64,000 nucleotides of DNA from Vanilla planifolia. Taxonomy: Eukaryota > Streptophyta > Magnoliopsida > Asparagales > Orchidaceae. A program made the translations under genes and the position numbers. The stretch lies in NCBI GenBank assembly GCA_023846275.1, contig JAIUJO010000298.1:352501-416500 (forward strand). Direction: 5' to 3'. A model generated the notes under the pieces. That model was not told the DNA's origin and made no database searches. It saw only the letters and a list, made by a program, of their open reading frames with translations. Below, one piece after another: positions 48,911 to 63,262 of this stretch (positions are counted from its first letter, which is position 1; every line of letters starts with the position of its first letter).

Positions 48911-51900
48911 TTGCATCATATCAAGAAGCTCTATCCAATTAAAAATTAATTTTTATATTTTTAAAAGCTTTTATTGTCTAGTGTTTTTATAAATTTGATA
49001 AGTTACTTAGTTCATACATTAATAATCAAGAATTCTCACACCTTGTCTTCATAATATCTTACAATTTATTATGTCATACAATTAATCATATTTCTTCAAA
49101 ATTTTCATAATGCATTGGATACATTACAATGATTCAATTTATTTCATTATTGCTTTGATATACATATTTTATTAGTTCTAAATAATAATGCATTATTATT
49201 ATGTTTATTTTTATTTGTAATAAGCTTTAATTCTAAGTGAGCACCAATCAAAACAAAACATATGCCATTGAGGTTATCCCGACTAGAAATATGGAAAAAA
49301 ATATTAATTTATTAATTTTAGAATTTTATTTTGAATGGCTCAATCATGTTTTAGAAGGCATTTCAATTCATACCTGATTTGATGATGTAGAATGTTACAC
49401 CTGATCTACTTAAGCACTTGGAATGCAACTTTTCATATTATATTTATGATTTTATCAATTTTTTTTATTTTATTTTTTTATATTACTATGAAACACCAAC
49501 TTTTCTCTCATGTGACCTTTATAACACATTAATTTTATTGTATTATATTACTTCATTTTATCTCATTTCACCTACAATGTAAATTAAAATAATATTTAAA
49601 TTGTAATTAAATATTATTTATTACTACATAATTTTTTAATTAATATGAATTGAAAATGATGTCCAATTAAGATAAAACAAACATCATTTCTTTAATCTCA
49701 ATGAGCCCTACAAAATTGAATATTCATTTTGATTAATTTTTTTTCTAGAGCTTTGCATTATTTACATGTTATGATTCATGTCTAACTTGATTGTTAAAGT
49801 TGTCACACTTGATATCATTTGTATCCTAGAATTAAAAACATTGTACAATTTTTATTATTTTTTAAAACCTTTTTCTTTGATTTTGTTATGTTATTATGTA
49901 CCTCAAAATCTTCTCCTATGTCAACTTTTACATCACCTTGATTTCGTTGTATTATATTTCTTTTATCTACCTTATCTTACCTGTAAAATATATTTGCTAA
50001 ATATTAAAGTAGTAATTTAATTTTTTTTCCTTATTCACTTTAGTAAATTGTAATAGTTCTAAAGGAGGTCCAACTAAGGCAAAACAAATCCTATACGACT
50101 CATCTTGATGAGCTCTATCTAACTGGATATTCATTTTTATGTTTTTAAATATTTTATTTTTTTTTGTAATTTTTGCATGTCGTACAAGACATTTAGATTC
50201 ATACAAGATTTAATGATAAAGGTTGTTTTGCTAGATCTCTTTAGCCATTCAGAATTCATATTTTTAATGTAATTTATATACTTTCTTAAATTTTTTCATG
50301 TGATTTGGCTATATTATTATGAAACTACAATTCTGCTCTCGTACTACCTTTACAACATGTAATTTCATTGTCTTACATCATTCAAATTGTCCAATTTTAG
50401 CATCAATATATATTGACCTATATCTAAAATAATAAATTATTATTATTTAAACATTTTTTACTTTTGAAATTTGAAGTAATTGTGAAGGAGTTGTGATGAA
50501 AATAATTAAAATGTTTTTATACCTATTTTGAAAACCTCTATCCAATTAAATATTTAATTTAATAATTTATATTTTTTCTAGAGTTGTGGCTCTATTTAAG
50601 CTGAATTTTATTTCGTAGCATTTTGGATGATCAAGGATGGAACTCTAATATTTTTAGTATCTTGGAATGCAACTTCCCGATATAATTTTTCTCATTTTTT
50701 AAAAGTTTTATTGTGATTCTATTATATACCTATGTGATTCAAAATCTCCACTCTTGTGAGCTTTACGTCATTTTGATTTGGATATATTGTATTTCATTCA
50801 GTTGTATCATTTCAATTATAATATATATTTACTTAATTTTAAAATAGTGATTTTTTATTTTTTTCTTTCTTGAGTTTGTAACCAACAATAATTTCAAACA
50901 AGGTGCAATGAAGATGAAAAAATCATTGATGGACTCATCTCGATGATTTTTATCTAATTAAATATTTACTTTTATATTTTTAAAGATTTTGTTTTCTTTC
51001 TTTTGTCATCCTTTATGAGATATTATGATTAATGCCTTATTTTATGCTCAAGGATGTTACAAAAGATCTCATTACTATCTTGGAAAGTCCTTTTCTTACA
51101 TAATTTATCTCAATTTTTAAAGTTTTTATTTGATTTGGCTACATTATTATTTAACTCTAATTCCCCACTTGTGTAACCCTTACCTCATTTTTTATTTTTT
51201 TATATTATACTATTTTAATTTATCTCATTTTATCTCATTTTCTCTTTAATATAAATTCATCTAAAATTATAATAATAATTTGCAATTATTTAAGCTTTTT
51301 TACTCTAATAATTCATAGTAATTCTAAATGAGGATTCATAAAAATGAAAAAAATATTATCAAACTTTACTCAATGAGAAAACTAAAACAAATTTGATTTT
51401 TTACATTTTTAACTGTTTTATTATATAGGGTTTTGGCACACAATACAAGTAATTTTGATTGATATGTGATTTGATGATTAGCAGTGTTACACATGATCTT
51501 CTTAATATCTTAGAAATACAAATTTTATAATAATTGATAAATATTTGTCCAATGTTTTTGCTTTGTTTGGTTATGTTACTATGGAATATTAATTCTAATA
51601 TCGTGTTACCATTTCTTTGATTTGATTTTTATGTTTTATATTACTTTAATTTAACTTATTTTAGCCTTATCATATTTTCACTTATTGTTAAGTTAATAAC
51701 ATATTTTTGCTATTCGTGATTTTCTTTTAGTAATTTTTAATAATTTCAAACAAGGTACAATTTAGAAAAAACAAATATAATTTGATACATCTCAATGAGC
51801 TCTATCCAACTAAATATATATTTTCATCTTATTTTGAGAAAGCTTTATCTTTTTCTCTTATTTTATGAGATATTATTATTTTTAAATGGTGTGTTGATTG

Positions 51901-52109
51901 AGGATGTTACCCTCGATCTCTATAGTATTTTGAAATGCAACTTTTTCTTTAAATTTGTCTACTTTCTTTGAACTGTTTTCTTTTTTTGTTATATTGTTAA
52001 GTAATTCCAAAAATCCTATCATGTGACACTAACATTACCTTTACTGGGTCATATTGCATGATTAAATTTCTCTAATTATTTATTTAATATATATTTTCTT
52101 AATAAAAAA

Positions 52110-52135
52110 ATTATTATTATTATTATTGTTATTAC
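52110..52135. repeat. TTA trinucleotide microsatellite
   Basis: A run of TTATTATTATTATTATTG-type units at the A/T hinge of a reverse monomer, the mirror of the AAT run in block C. Simple slippage within the satellite. Confidence 0.65.
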
Positions 52136-53824
52136 TTTTATTTATCTTTAATAATTTGTAGGACAAGGTCTCATTGTATAGCTCTAAATATCTTCTTGTT
52201 TAACCTTTACACTGCTTTGACTTCATTGGTAATTTTTGTTTCAATTTAAACATTTTTAACTTTAATATATATTTTTTGAATTTGCAATAATTTTACCTTG
52301 AAGGAAAAACTTTTTAGACTCATCTTGAAAAGCTCTAAGTAAATATTCATTTTAAAAATATTAAATTTTACAGATTTTAGTGTTTTAGGATGCCTAACGA
52401 GTCATTTCTTTTTGTAAAATTTTTATCTTCGAGGATGTTACTCTCGATGTCCATAAAATATTATAATGAAATATTCTTGCATAATTTATATATATTTTTA
52501 AAAATTTTTGCTTTGATTTTATTATATATATGTGTTACTCTATATCATTTCATGTGTGATGTTTTTGTTACTTTTATTTGGGCCTATTAAATTTCTTTGA
52601 CATCTCATTTCAACATAATACATATTTACTTAAAACTAAAAAAATATCTTACAAATATTTATGCTTTGTTACTTTTGAAATTCTTGGCAATATGAAATGA
52701 GGTATGATCGAGAAGAAATAATCAATGTTTGACTCATTTTAACAAGCTCAATTCATTTTAGTATTTATTCAATTTTTTCTATTATTTTGGTATGTTTGGG
52801 TTATTTAGATTTGTACCAACCTTGATATCAAGGATGTTACACTGAATCTTCTAAGTATATAGGAATACATCTTTTGCAAAGATGTTTTTTATTTTCTTAG
52901 TCTTTTTTCTTTAATTTGGTTTTAATTTGGTTATAATATTACATAACTTGAACTCCTTTTTTATGTTATCCTTAATGTGACTTTGTTTTATTATATTGCA
53001 ATGCTTTAGCTAATCCCAATTTAGTGTTAACATATATTTTTCTAATATTAAAATAATATTATGTTATTTATTTTTATTATTTATTTTTCTAATTTGTAGT
53101 AATTGCAAACGAGGTACAAGTGAGACAAAAAAAATTGTTTTACTCATCTTGATTAGCTCTATAAATGTAAATATTCACTCTTTGTATTTTTAAATATTTT
53201 TTATTATTTTGGCATGCTTCACAATGAATTTTCATTTGTATCTAAGTTTATGCATGAGGATATTATACATAAATTCAATTTATCATATTTAAGCCATAAT
53301 GCATATCTATCTTGTATTATAATAATAACTTAGCATTATTTATGCTTATTTAATTTTGGAATATTCATCAATCCTAAAAAAACTTTGATAAGGGTGAAAT
53401 AATCATATTTTAACCAGCTTTGATGAGATATATCTAATTAAATAGTATTTTGTTTGAATTAAGCATTTTATCAGCTAAGATTTTTCAACAATTTATTAGG
53501 TATTTCAATTCATACCCTATTTGTCTTTTGAGATCGTTGCATTTTTTGTCGTCAATATCATAGAGTTCAATTTTGTCACACAAATTATCTCATTTCTTCA
53601 ACTTTTTTGATTTTAAATTGGTTATAATACACATAACTCTAATTCTCCCATTATGTGACCCATACATCAGTTTCCTTTAGTGTCATTATGTTGCTTAAAT
53701 TTATGTTGTTTTGGCTTTAATTTATTATTATTTAATATAAAAGTAAAACTTTATTATTATTTATGCTTATATGTAGAGGTTATGTTAGTAGTTCCAAATA
53801 ATGTCTAATCAAAATGAAAAAATT

Positions 53825-53892
53825 ATCATTGGACTTCTCTTAATGAAATGAATATAATAAAATTCTCATCTCATTAAGGTGAATCTAATGAC
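53825..53892. repeat. Inverted-repeat junction between blocks E and F
   Basis: The left arm, 53825-53846, is ATCATTGGACTTCTCTTAAT followed by GA. The right arm, 53871-53892, is TCATTAAGGTGAATCTAATG followed by AC. They match as reverse complements at 16 of 22 positions, including a perfect 8-bp inner stretch, around a spacer of about 24 A/T-rich bases. Both arms are the palindromic core and its TCCAATGA flank, so a reverse monomer meets a forward monomer core to core. Confidence 0.75.
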
Positions 53893-56375
53893 CATTTATT
53901 AATCCAGATTAAACCTTGTTTTGAATTATTGAGTTTCAAAATCAAATAAACATAAACAATAAAAAAATATTATCTTAACATTATGCATATCCATATGCAT
54001 ATATATAAATGCTCCAATGACATAACTTTAAGTAATTTAATATATCTTAATCAAAATGATGTAATGAGCAAATGATAGGAGAATTATAGTTTCATAGTAA
54101 AACATAAAATCAAACAGAAAAACTTAAGATAAGACTGCTAAATTGCAGGAGAAAATTGCTTTATAACATAGCAAGGAGGCTCTTTGTTACATCCATGATA
54201 ATGAAAGAAAGTAAAAAGATAAATAATTTATCAACAAAGCCAAAACCATAATTTTTCTTTAAAAAAATTTAAAATTAATAATTTACAGGATAGTGCTCGG
54301 TAAGGAAACCCTACTCAGTTTTTTGTCTTGATTACGCATCACTTAGAATTATTTTGAAGTAATAAGGTAAACAAACATGAATGATAATAAATTATTATTT
54401 TAATGTTATGTAAGTATATGTTATGCCCAAAACATAGTAAATTGTGTCAATATAATATAAAAATATTAAAGTTACGTAAAAAGAACACAATAATAGATAT
54501 AATGTTACATATAAATAAATCTAAATCAAAGTAAAAATTTGAAGAAATGAGATAAATTGTGAAGAAATCTCAATTTCCAAGATACTATTTAGATTGAGCG
54601 TGAAATCCTTGATCATGAAATTTGCCAACAATGTACTTGTATTGAAAAGAACACCAAAACATAAGATTATACAATATATAAAATAAATTTAAGAATAAAT
54701 ATTTAACTTTATAGATCTCGTTGATACAATTCAAATGACACTCTACTTGTCTCCATTAACCATTGCTTGGAATAACTATTAATTATAAGAAAATTAAATT
54801 TGGAAGATAATAAAAAAAGTATTCAAATATTAACGATATGTTTCTTAAAGTTGAAATGAGATAAATTGAGGTAATATAATATAACAAATTTTAGGTGATT
54901 GAAAGTTTTCACAAAGGTAGAATTAGGTTTTCATTGTTACATATCCAAATGAAAGAGAAACATTTGACTAGGTGTGATGAATTGTATTGAAATGCTACAT
55001 TCCAAGCACTTAGAAGGTTGAGTGTAATCTCCTCAATTATCAAAAACCATATGAGTCAAAATATGTCAAAATGTTGTCAAAATCATATATAATAACACAT
55101 CTAAAATTACAAAATTAAAAAAAATTTAATTGGATTACACTCAATGAACAATGTTTAGTTGCATTTGTTTCATCTCGAACATATTTTTTTAATTACTGTG
55201 AATTAAGAATATTAAAAACCATAAACAAAAAAAAATTATTTTCAAGTTAAAGAAATGTAAATTAAAAGCTAAATGAGCTAAATTGAAGCAATGTAATAAA
55301 ACAATAAAAAAGTGTTATAACAATCTCAATATTAAATCAGGTATGAAATGAAATGTTTCTTAAAGTTTTCAAAAATCGAAGAAAATAAAAAATATTGCTA
55401 AATATAATAAAAAACATTTAATTGGATAAAGCTCAATATATCAAATCTAATGATATTTGTTTTTTTTTTCGTTGGGTTTAAATAGGTATAAGTAAAAAAA
55501 CATAGTTTCTTCTTAAGTAATAGTACATTCACACAAAAAATGCTAAATTGAAACATTGCAATAAATGAAATCTTTGATATGTCAAGATCACATGATAGAG
55601 GATTTAGTATTACATAGTAATAAGAAAATGAAAAAATTTAAAGATATTCAAAAAATTATATGTAAAATTTTTTATATCAACTACTAAGGAGATCTAGCAA
55701 ACATGCTATATCGCAAATCTAGTGTTAACCAAAATGTCTAATAAAGCTTGCCAAAAATATGGTAAATTAAATATTTTGAAATATAAAATAAATATTTAAT
55801 CATATATTTCTTGTAAAAGAGAATTTAACAAAGTTTTTAGTATTAATCAAGCCCCGTTCTAAGCTACTATCAAATACCAAATAAATTTATCATATATCTA
55901 ACAAGTTATTATTGTCATTAATTTAAAAACATATTAGAGCTCAATTGGGATGAGTTGAAACAATGCAATACAAGAAAATCAAAATAATGTAAGGTCACAT
56001 GACAGAAAAGTTTAACAGTTTCATAATAGTATATCCAAATAAATGTGAAGAATTAAGTTAACTAGATTAATTGTATAGAAAATTTTATTTCTAATATATT
56101 AAGAGGATTGAGTATAATGTTATCAATAATGATATAAGTTATAAATCATAATTTCATTATAATGGACCCAAATCTATATAAAATTAAATATTTTAAAATA
56201 TAAAAAAGAAGATAGAATCAAATAAATCATATTAAAAAGTGTTAAACAATATTTGCATCATCTACATCATACCTCTCTTCAAATTACTATGAATTTCAAA
56301 CTCAAATAAAGATAAATAACAATAAAATGTTGTTATAGTATTAAGTAAGGATATATTAAAGTAGAAATGTGACAA

Positions 56376-56482
56376 ATTGAAATAATGTAATTAAGCTAAT
56401 TGAAAGTGGAAAACATTGAGTGTGAAAATGATTGAAAATGATTGAGTGTGAAAAAAATTGAAATAATGTAATGTAGCTAATG
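56376..56482 (+). repeat. Local duplication inside block F
   Basis: ATTGAAATAATGTAATTAAG at 56376 recurs as ATTGAAATAATGTAATGTAG at 56457, each followed by CTAAT. The bases between them contain TTGAGTGTGAAAA twice. A small, recent tandem duplication of the GTAATATAAC sub-repeat region. Confidence 0.65.
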
Positions 56483-59400
56483 TCATATATTTTATGGGAA
56501 AGTTACATAACCAAGATATGAAAAGATTTAGTATGATGTCTTTTATCACCAAATTTCATACAAATAATTTGACTCATGAATTGTGCCAAAAGCTTTTAAA
56601 AAGCGTTGAAGAGAATAAAAAGTGAATACTATATTGAATAAAGCTCATCATGACCAATGTAATGTCTTTTGTTTCTACTATAACAGATGTTTAGAAAAAC
56701 AACAAATTACATATGTAAGTAAATAAATCATAAAAAATTATTATCTTAATCTAGGATAAATATATATTAAAGCAAGCATAAGTTAAATGGAAAAAATATT
56801 TTATGACCAAACAAAGTGGTAGAAAGGCCACATGACAAGAGAAATAGAGTTTTGTAGTAATATATAAAAATTAAATCTAAAAATTTAAAAAATGAGGCAA
56901 ATCTTTTAGGAAACTTGTATTCCATGATAACAAGAATATCTAGTACAACATTCTCCATCATGAAACTGTGTACTACTCAAAATGTCCTAGAAAACAAGGT
57001 TAAATATAAATAAATAAAGTTTCAAAAAATAAAGAACATTAGTATCTAATAGTTTGAAGTTGTTAGAGAAGAGTCTAATGATATTTGTCTCATCACATTA
57101 AGAGTTTACGTAGAATTACTATTAATTATCAAAGTAATTACGAATAAATAATTAAAAATAATTTCTTTAATAAAAATAAAAGATATATTAAAACTTAAAT
57201 GAGATGAATTATTGTTATATAATTTAACAAAATCAAGGTTTAGTACGCATCATAAGATATGTAAATTAGTGATTCAGAATAATATAACACAACAAAAAAC
57301 AATTGAAGAAATTTGTTATATTTTATGATAATTATGTTTTCCAAAATATTGAGAATATTGAGCATAATATCATTTGTAAACAAAATAGGTTCAAAACAAA
57401 TTTTCTTGATAACTTAAAATTCTAGAAAAAATAATTTTAAAAAATATGAAACTAATTATTTAATTTAATATTGCACAAAGAGAGAACTCGAACAACATTC
57501 AACTTAACTCAATCATACCTGTTTTGAATTTCTTTGAATTTAAAAAAGTAAACATGTCTAATAATAAATCACTATTTTAACATTAGATAATTTTATATTC
57601 AAAGAGGAATGAGATAAAATGTGATGTATTGATGTAACAAAAAAAAGTTGTAAGGGTCACAAGATGAGAGAATTAGTGTTTGATTGTTAAAAATCCAATT
57701 CAAAGCAAAAAATTTAAAAAAATTTTATAAAATGTATCAGAATATAGCAAGGTAAGATATTAAAAAGATAAAGTGTAACCTTTTGGATTGTGAAATGTTG
57801 TGCCACTGAAAGAATCTAACAAACCATAAACCAATCTTAGAAAAGAAAATAATTAAAAATATAAAGAATTAATTTTTAATTTGATGGAGCTCATTAAGAC
57901 AAGTCCAACTGCAATTGTTTCCTCTTGAGTTGGCCTTCTTTTGAATTATTACAACTAATTAAAAACACATAAATAATAACTAATTATTTTTCAAATATTA
58001 AATAAATATACATTAAAATTTAAATAAGATAAGTTAAAAAAAATTAAATTAACCAAATCAAGTTGATGCAAAAGTCACATGAGTGGATATTTAGAGTTAT
58101 GAGTAATGTAACCCAAAAATGTGATGAACTCAAGTATAAGAGATAAATTATTTAGGAATCTTACATTCAACGTCACTAAGGATTTTTTAGTATTACATTC
58201 TTACTCATACAATAAAGTGGAAATAAAATGCCTTAAAAGACATGTGAAAACCATATATAAAATCGAAAAAGTATAAAAATGAATATTTAATCAAACCAAC
58301 TAGTTAAAATGAGTCAAAGAACATTTTGTTCTTAATCAATGTGCATCAAGAATTAATGAAACTATGAAAATGTAATTAGTATAATTTTTTTATTTTAATA
58401 TTGAGTAATTACTTATCATATTTAAAGTGAGAAAAATTGAAGCAATATAATGTGAGAGTATCAAACTAAAATAAAAGACACATCATAAGGGAATTACAGT
58501 TTTTTTTGTAAAATACATAAATGAAAGGGAAAACTTTAAAGAATATAGATTAATTTTACTTGAATGTAACATTATAATATATTAAATAAATCAAGTGTAA
58601 TATTTTCTATTATCAAATAAGATAAAAATTTAAACATGTTATAAAACAAGATAAAAAAATAAAAAAATGAAAACATTAGCAATAAAAAGAAATATCAAAT
58701 TAGTAGAGCTTGTGAAAGAACTATAACGATGTTTGTTTGTTCTCCATTCAATGTAGTTTTGAATTAGCACAAATTACCAAGAAAAAGAAGCATAAATATT
58801 TAAAAAAATTTCAATATCAAGTAAACATATACCAAACATGAAGGGGGCAAGTTGATGTTATATATCATAACCTAAACAAAGGTGATGTAAATCTGACATG
58901 AGTGGAGAATTATAATTTCATAATGATGCAACCAAATCTCATTTAAAAACTTTAAAAATTGAGGTGAATTGTATATGAAAGTAGCATTCCAAGATACTAA
59001 ACCAATCCATTGTAATATTCTCGATCATTAAATCTAACACAAATAAAAATTTTTCTTCAATCATCTAAGAACTTTAGAAAATAAAAAATTTAAATCTATA
59101 AATTAGTGGAGCACATCAAGATTAGTCGAGCGATATTAGCTTTGTGTAAATTGAATGTTGTGTCTAACCACTACTAATCAACAAAGAAAAAATATAAATA
59201 ATCACAAATTATTACCCTAATATTAAGTAAATAAATATTAATGCTAAAAAGAGGCAAATTAAAATAATTTAATACAACCAAATCTAAGAAAGTAATTTGT
59301 AATAATATAATAACTTAATACAAGAGGATTGCTTTAAAAGACACTAAAATGATCATGTGTGACATCATTAATCCATAAGTCAAACACAAATAAAAATATC

Positions 59401-60501
59401 TCTTAAATTGCATAAAAATTATCGAAAATAAAATACTTAAAAAATATAAAAATAAATTTGTAATTTAAGAGGCCACAATAAGATGTTGGATTAAACCTCA
59501 TTTCAAATATGTTTATTTAAGAAAAAATGGGCCCAAATAATAATGAATTACTTTTTAAATATTAAGCAAATAAATTTTAAAGCTAGAATAAGATGACCTA
59601 AACTAATGTTTTGTGAGAAACTCATAGCAATGTTAAGGTGACATAATTATAAAATCAGAGATTCTTAATATTATATCAAAACCAAAAAAGTAAGACATCA
59701 AGAAATGAGATGAACTATATGGAAAACTTGCAATGTCAAGTGTTAAGAAGATCACATAAAACATCCTTGATTGCCAAATATGGTATGAATAAAAATATCT
59801 CATAAACCAAAGAAACCTTAGAAAGTAAAAAAATTAAAAATATAAAAAAATGATTTAATTTGATAACAGTCCTCAAGATAAGAGAACCATCGATTATTTT
59901 ATTTTAATTAGACTATGTTTTGAATCAGAATTAATTACTAATGTTTAAAAAATTAATAATAATAAAATATTTTATTTATTATAATGTTACTATTTATTAA
60001 AAAAAATAAGATAAATTTAACCAATGTAATTTAAACAATTGAAGGTTGCCTAAATGTCGCGAATAAGGAGATGTAGATTTACACAATAATTAAATCAAAT
60101 TAAATGAAAAATATTTTAATGTATTGAAAAATTTATTTAATTAGATACAACTCATCAAGTCGAATAAAAAGCTTTTTTTGTCCTTAATCAGACCATGTTT
60201 AGAATTTATAAATCCTAGATAAAAATAAATTGTCATTTTAATGTCAAATAAATGTATATTTAAAGTGAAATATAGCAAATTATAGCATTTTAATACAACT
60301 AATTAAAGATTAGTACAAGTCACATAAGTGAATATTTATAATTAAATTGTATAAGAAATTTTTATGAGAGGATAATTAGGAGATTGTGCATAACATCCTT
60401 GACCAATAATTATGTACTAAAAAAATTCATAAAACTGTCAAAAACACTATAAGACAAAATAAATAAATAAAATTTTAAAAATGAATGTTTAACTAGATTG
60501 T

Positions 60502-60709
60502 GGTCATCGAGATGAGTGTAGCAGTGCATATTTCTTCAAGAATGACATGAATGTTACAAAAATGTGACATTCTAAGATATTTAGGTGATTGTCTATAACA
60601 TTCATAATAACAAAATCATGTAGGAAATGAATTTTCTTGTAAAGCATGCAATAATCTTAAGAAAAGAAAAATTTTAAAAAAATAAAAAATGAATATATAA
60701 TATGATAAA
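60502..60709 (+). repeat. Truncated satellite monomer (about 208 bp)
   Basis: The core at 60502 is followed within about 40 bases by AATGACATGAATGTTACAAA and GTGACATTCTAAG, the part that normally lies about 250 bases further on. The hinge and both TAATATAAC sub-repeats are missing. Core spacing is about 208 bp, half of normal. Confidence 0.6.
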
Positions 60710-63227
60710 AGTCTCTAAGAAGAGGCCAACACCACTAATTTTTTTTGGACTTCTCTCAAAATTGTCATGAATTACAAAAATATAATTGTATATAATAATT
60801 TGTTATTATTTTAATATAAAGTAAAAATATAATAAAGAAGTACTGAGATAAATTAAAGTAATACGATATAACCAAATAAAAAGGATACAGTGTTCACATG
60901 AGAGTAGAATTAGAGTTTGATAGTAATAACACTTTTCAAAGGAAAAATTTAGAATAATTAACATAGTGTTCAAAAAGTTTCTTTTAATGACACAATGGAA
61001 ATCGTGTGAAATATAACCAAATCATAGTGATGGGATATGAAACATTCAAAGAAATTAACTAAATTGTTTGGAAAGGCTACATTCATGTTACTAAGTAGAT
61101 ATAGACCACCAAATCGATTTTGAATTTGAATGAATTACAAAGCATGCATAATTCTTAGAAAATGAAAATTTTAAAATAATAAAAGGTTTGGCTAATTGTA
61201 ACTTTAATATTAAGTAAACACATATTAGATCTTAAAAAAGATAAATTGAAGTAATATGTTGTTAGAAAATAATGGTGATCTATGGCTCACAAAAGAAGAG
61301 ATTTGGACCTAAATTGCAATATAAGTAACCTAAAGAAAAAAGAAGTTGAACTAAAAAGATAATTAGCATGAAAAAAATACAATCCAAAATTGGAAATAAA
61401 TTGAGTGAAACTATTCATTCATCAAATCATGTACAAATTAACATTTCTAATAAACTTTGTTAAAACCTTAGAAAATAAAATATTTAAAAATATAAATATA
61501 AATGTTTAGTCCGATATAGACCATCGAGAGGAGTCCAACATTGTTGGATTCATTTTCATTAAACTTTAATTGGTTTTACTTTCTTTTATAAAGTAAACGG
61601 GCATTAATTATAATAAATAATTATTTTATTGAAAAGTAGATCTATACTAGGTGTAAAAAGAGATAACTAGAAAGAATGTAATTTAACAAAATCTAAGTGA
61701 TCTAATGATCACATAAGAGAGGATTTAGGTTTATAATGTAATTTAGTCAAATAAAAAATTCTTGAAATAAGAAAAATTTTATGAGAAAGTTAAGTTCCAT
61801 GGTACTAAAGATATCGAGGGTAGCATACTCATTTCTTAAATTGGGCATGGATGAAAATATCTTATAAACTATCTAAAAGTATTAGAAAAATAAACATTTA
61901 AAAATATCAATTTAATACTTAATATTATGAAAGTCATCTACATGACTTTAACAATATTTATTATATTTTGATCAGACCTAATTTGAAATTAATGTGAACT
62001 AATAAAATAAATTAGCATAAACAGTAATAAATTCTAAATACAATTTTAAGTAAATATTTATTATATCATGAATAGTATAAATTGAAAAATTGAGATATAA
62101 CCAAATAAAAGTTATGTAAAGATATACGAGTTCACATTTGAATTTAATAATAATAAAACCAAATCAAAGAAAAACATTTTTAATAAATGAGATAAATTGT
62201 GCTGAATAGTTATAATAACAGATATGATAGAGATCATTTGTAACATCCTAGAACATCAACTATGGTATGAAATAAAATTTCTTCTAGAATATGCAAAATA
62301 TCTCAAAAGTAAACTTTTAAAGAAATATAAAAATTAATATTCAATTGGATAAAGCTCATCAAGACTGGTAAAATTACGTTTGTTTTGATTTGATAAGACA
62401 ATGTTTGGAATTAATAGAAATTATCAAATTTAGTTAACATAAATAATAATATAGTATATACAAATAGAATATATTTAATACTCAAACTAGAGGAGATTTA
62501 GAGCTATGTTATACTATAATAAAATCAAATTGAATAACTTTAAGTTGTTAAACATTTTGTGTGAGAAAGTTACCTTCTATATTCTAAGCAAATCAAGAGT
62601 AACATCCCAGATCATCAAATATGATACGAATTGAAAAGTTTTCTAAAGCTATTTCTAAATAATAGGAATTATAAACTTAAAGAAAAGAATACTTAATCAG
62701 ATAGAGCATATCATGATGAGTACAATGAATTTTTGTCTTTCAATTGATCTTTATTCATGATTACTACAAATTATGAAAGTAATTAGACATGAATAAGAAA
62801 ATTTTATTTTAAACTTAAGTAAAGATTTGTTAAAGTTAAGATAAGATAAAGCAATGAATTATAATATAACTAATTATAAGTGATGTAATATTCACAAAAG
62901 ATGAGAAATATAGTTTGAAAGAAACACAAAAAAGGCAAAGAAAAAACTTTAAAAATAAAGATAAATTTTGTGACAAAGTTACAATCCATCATACTAAGGA
63001 GAACCAATGTGACATCATTGATTATAAAATTAGGTATGAATCATAATTCTTAAAGAACGTCCATAAGTGAATGAAAATAAATATTTAAAAAACATAAAAT
63101 GAATATTTAGTTGGATATGGTTCACTAAAATTATTTCAATGAATTTGATTTCATCATGATTGGAACCTTTTGAATTTCTACAAAGTAATAATTTAAATAA
63201 GCATAAGAAAAAAATAGTAGTTTATTT

Positions 63228-63262
63228 TAAGACTATATATGTATATATACACATATATTAAA
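63228..63262. repeat. TA/CA-rich microsatellite
   Basis: CTATATATGTATATATACAC followed by ATATATTA, an expanded version of the TATATATTAAAG element of the forward monomer. Simple slippage. Confidence 0.6.

Larger units (their letters stand above)
47096..53868 (-). repeat. Satellite block E, reverse orientation (about 17 monomers)
   Basis: Reverse-oriented monomers begin at about 47096, in the A/T-rich tract beside a missing core. Cores lie near 47490, 47898, 48308, 48632, 48911, 49271, 49688, 50095, 50518, 50930, 51360, 51782, 52312, 52727, 53135 and 53835, with a typical full spacing of about 415-430 bp. The unit 50095-50517 (about 423 bp) is a good complete reverse copy. Frames of 60-80 codons inside the block are readings of the repeat. 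No gene is seen. Confidence 0.88.
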
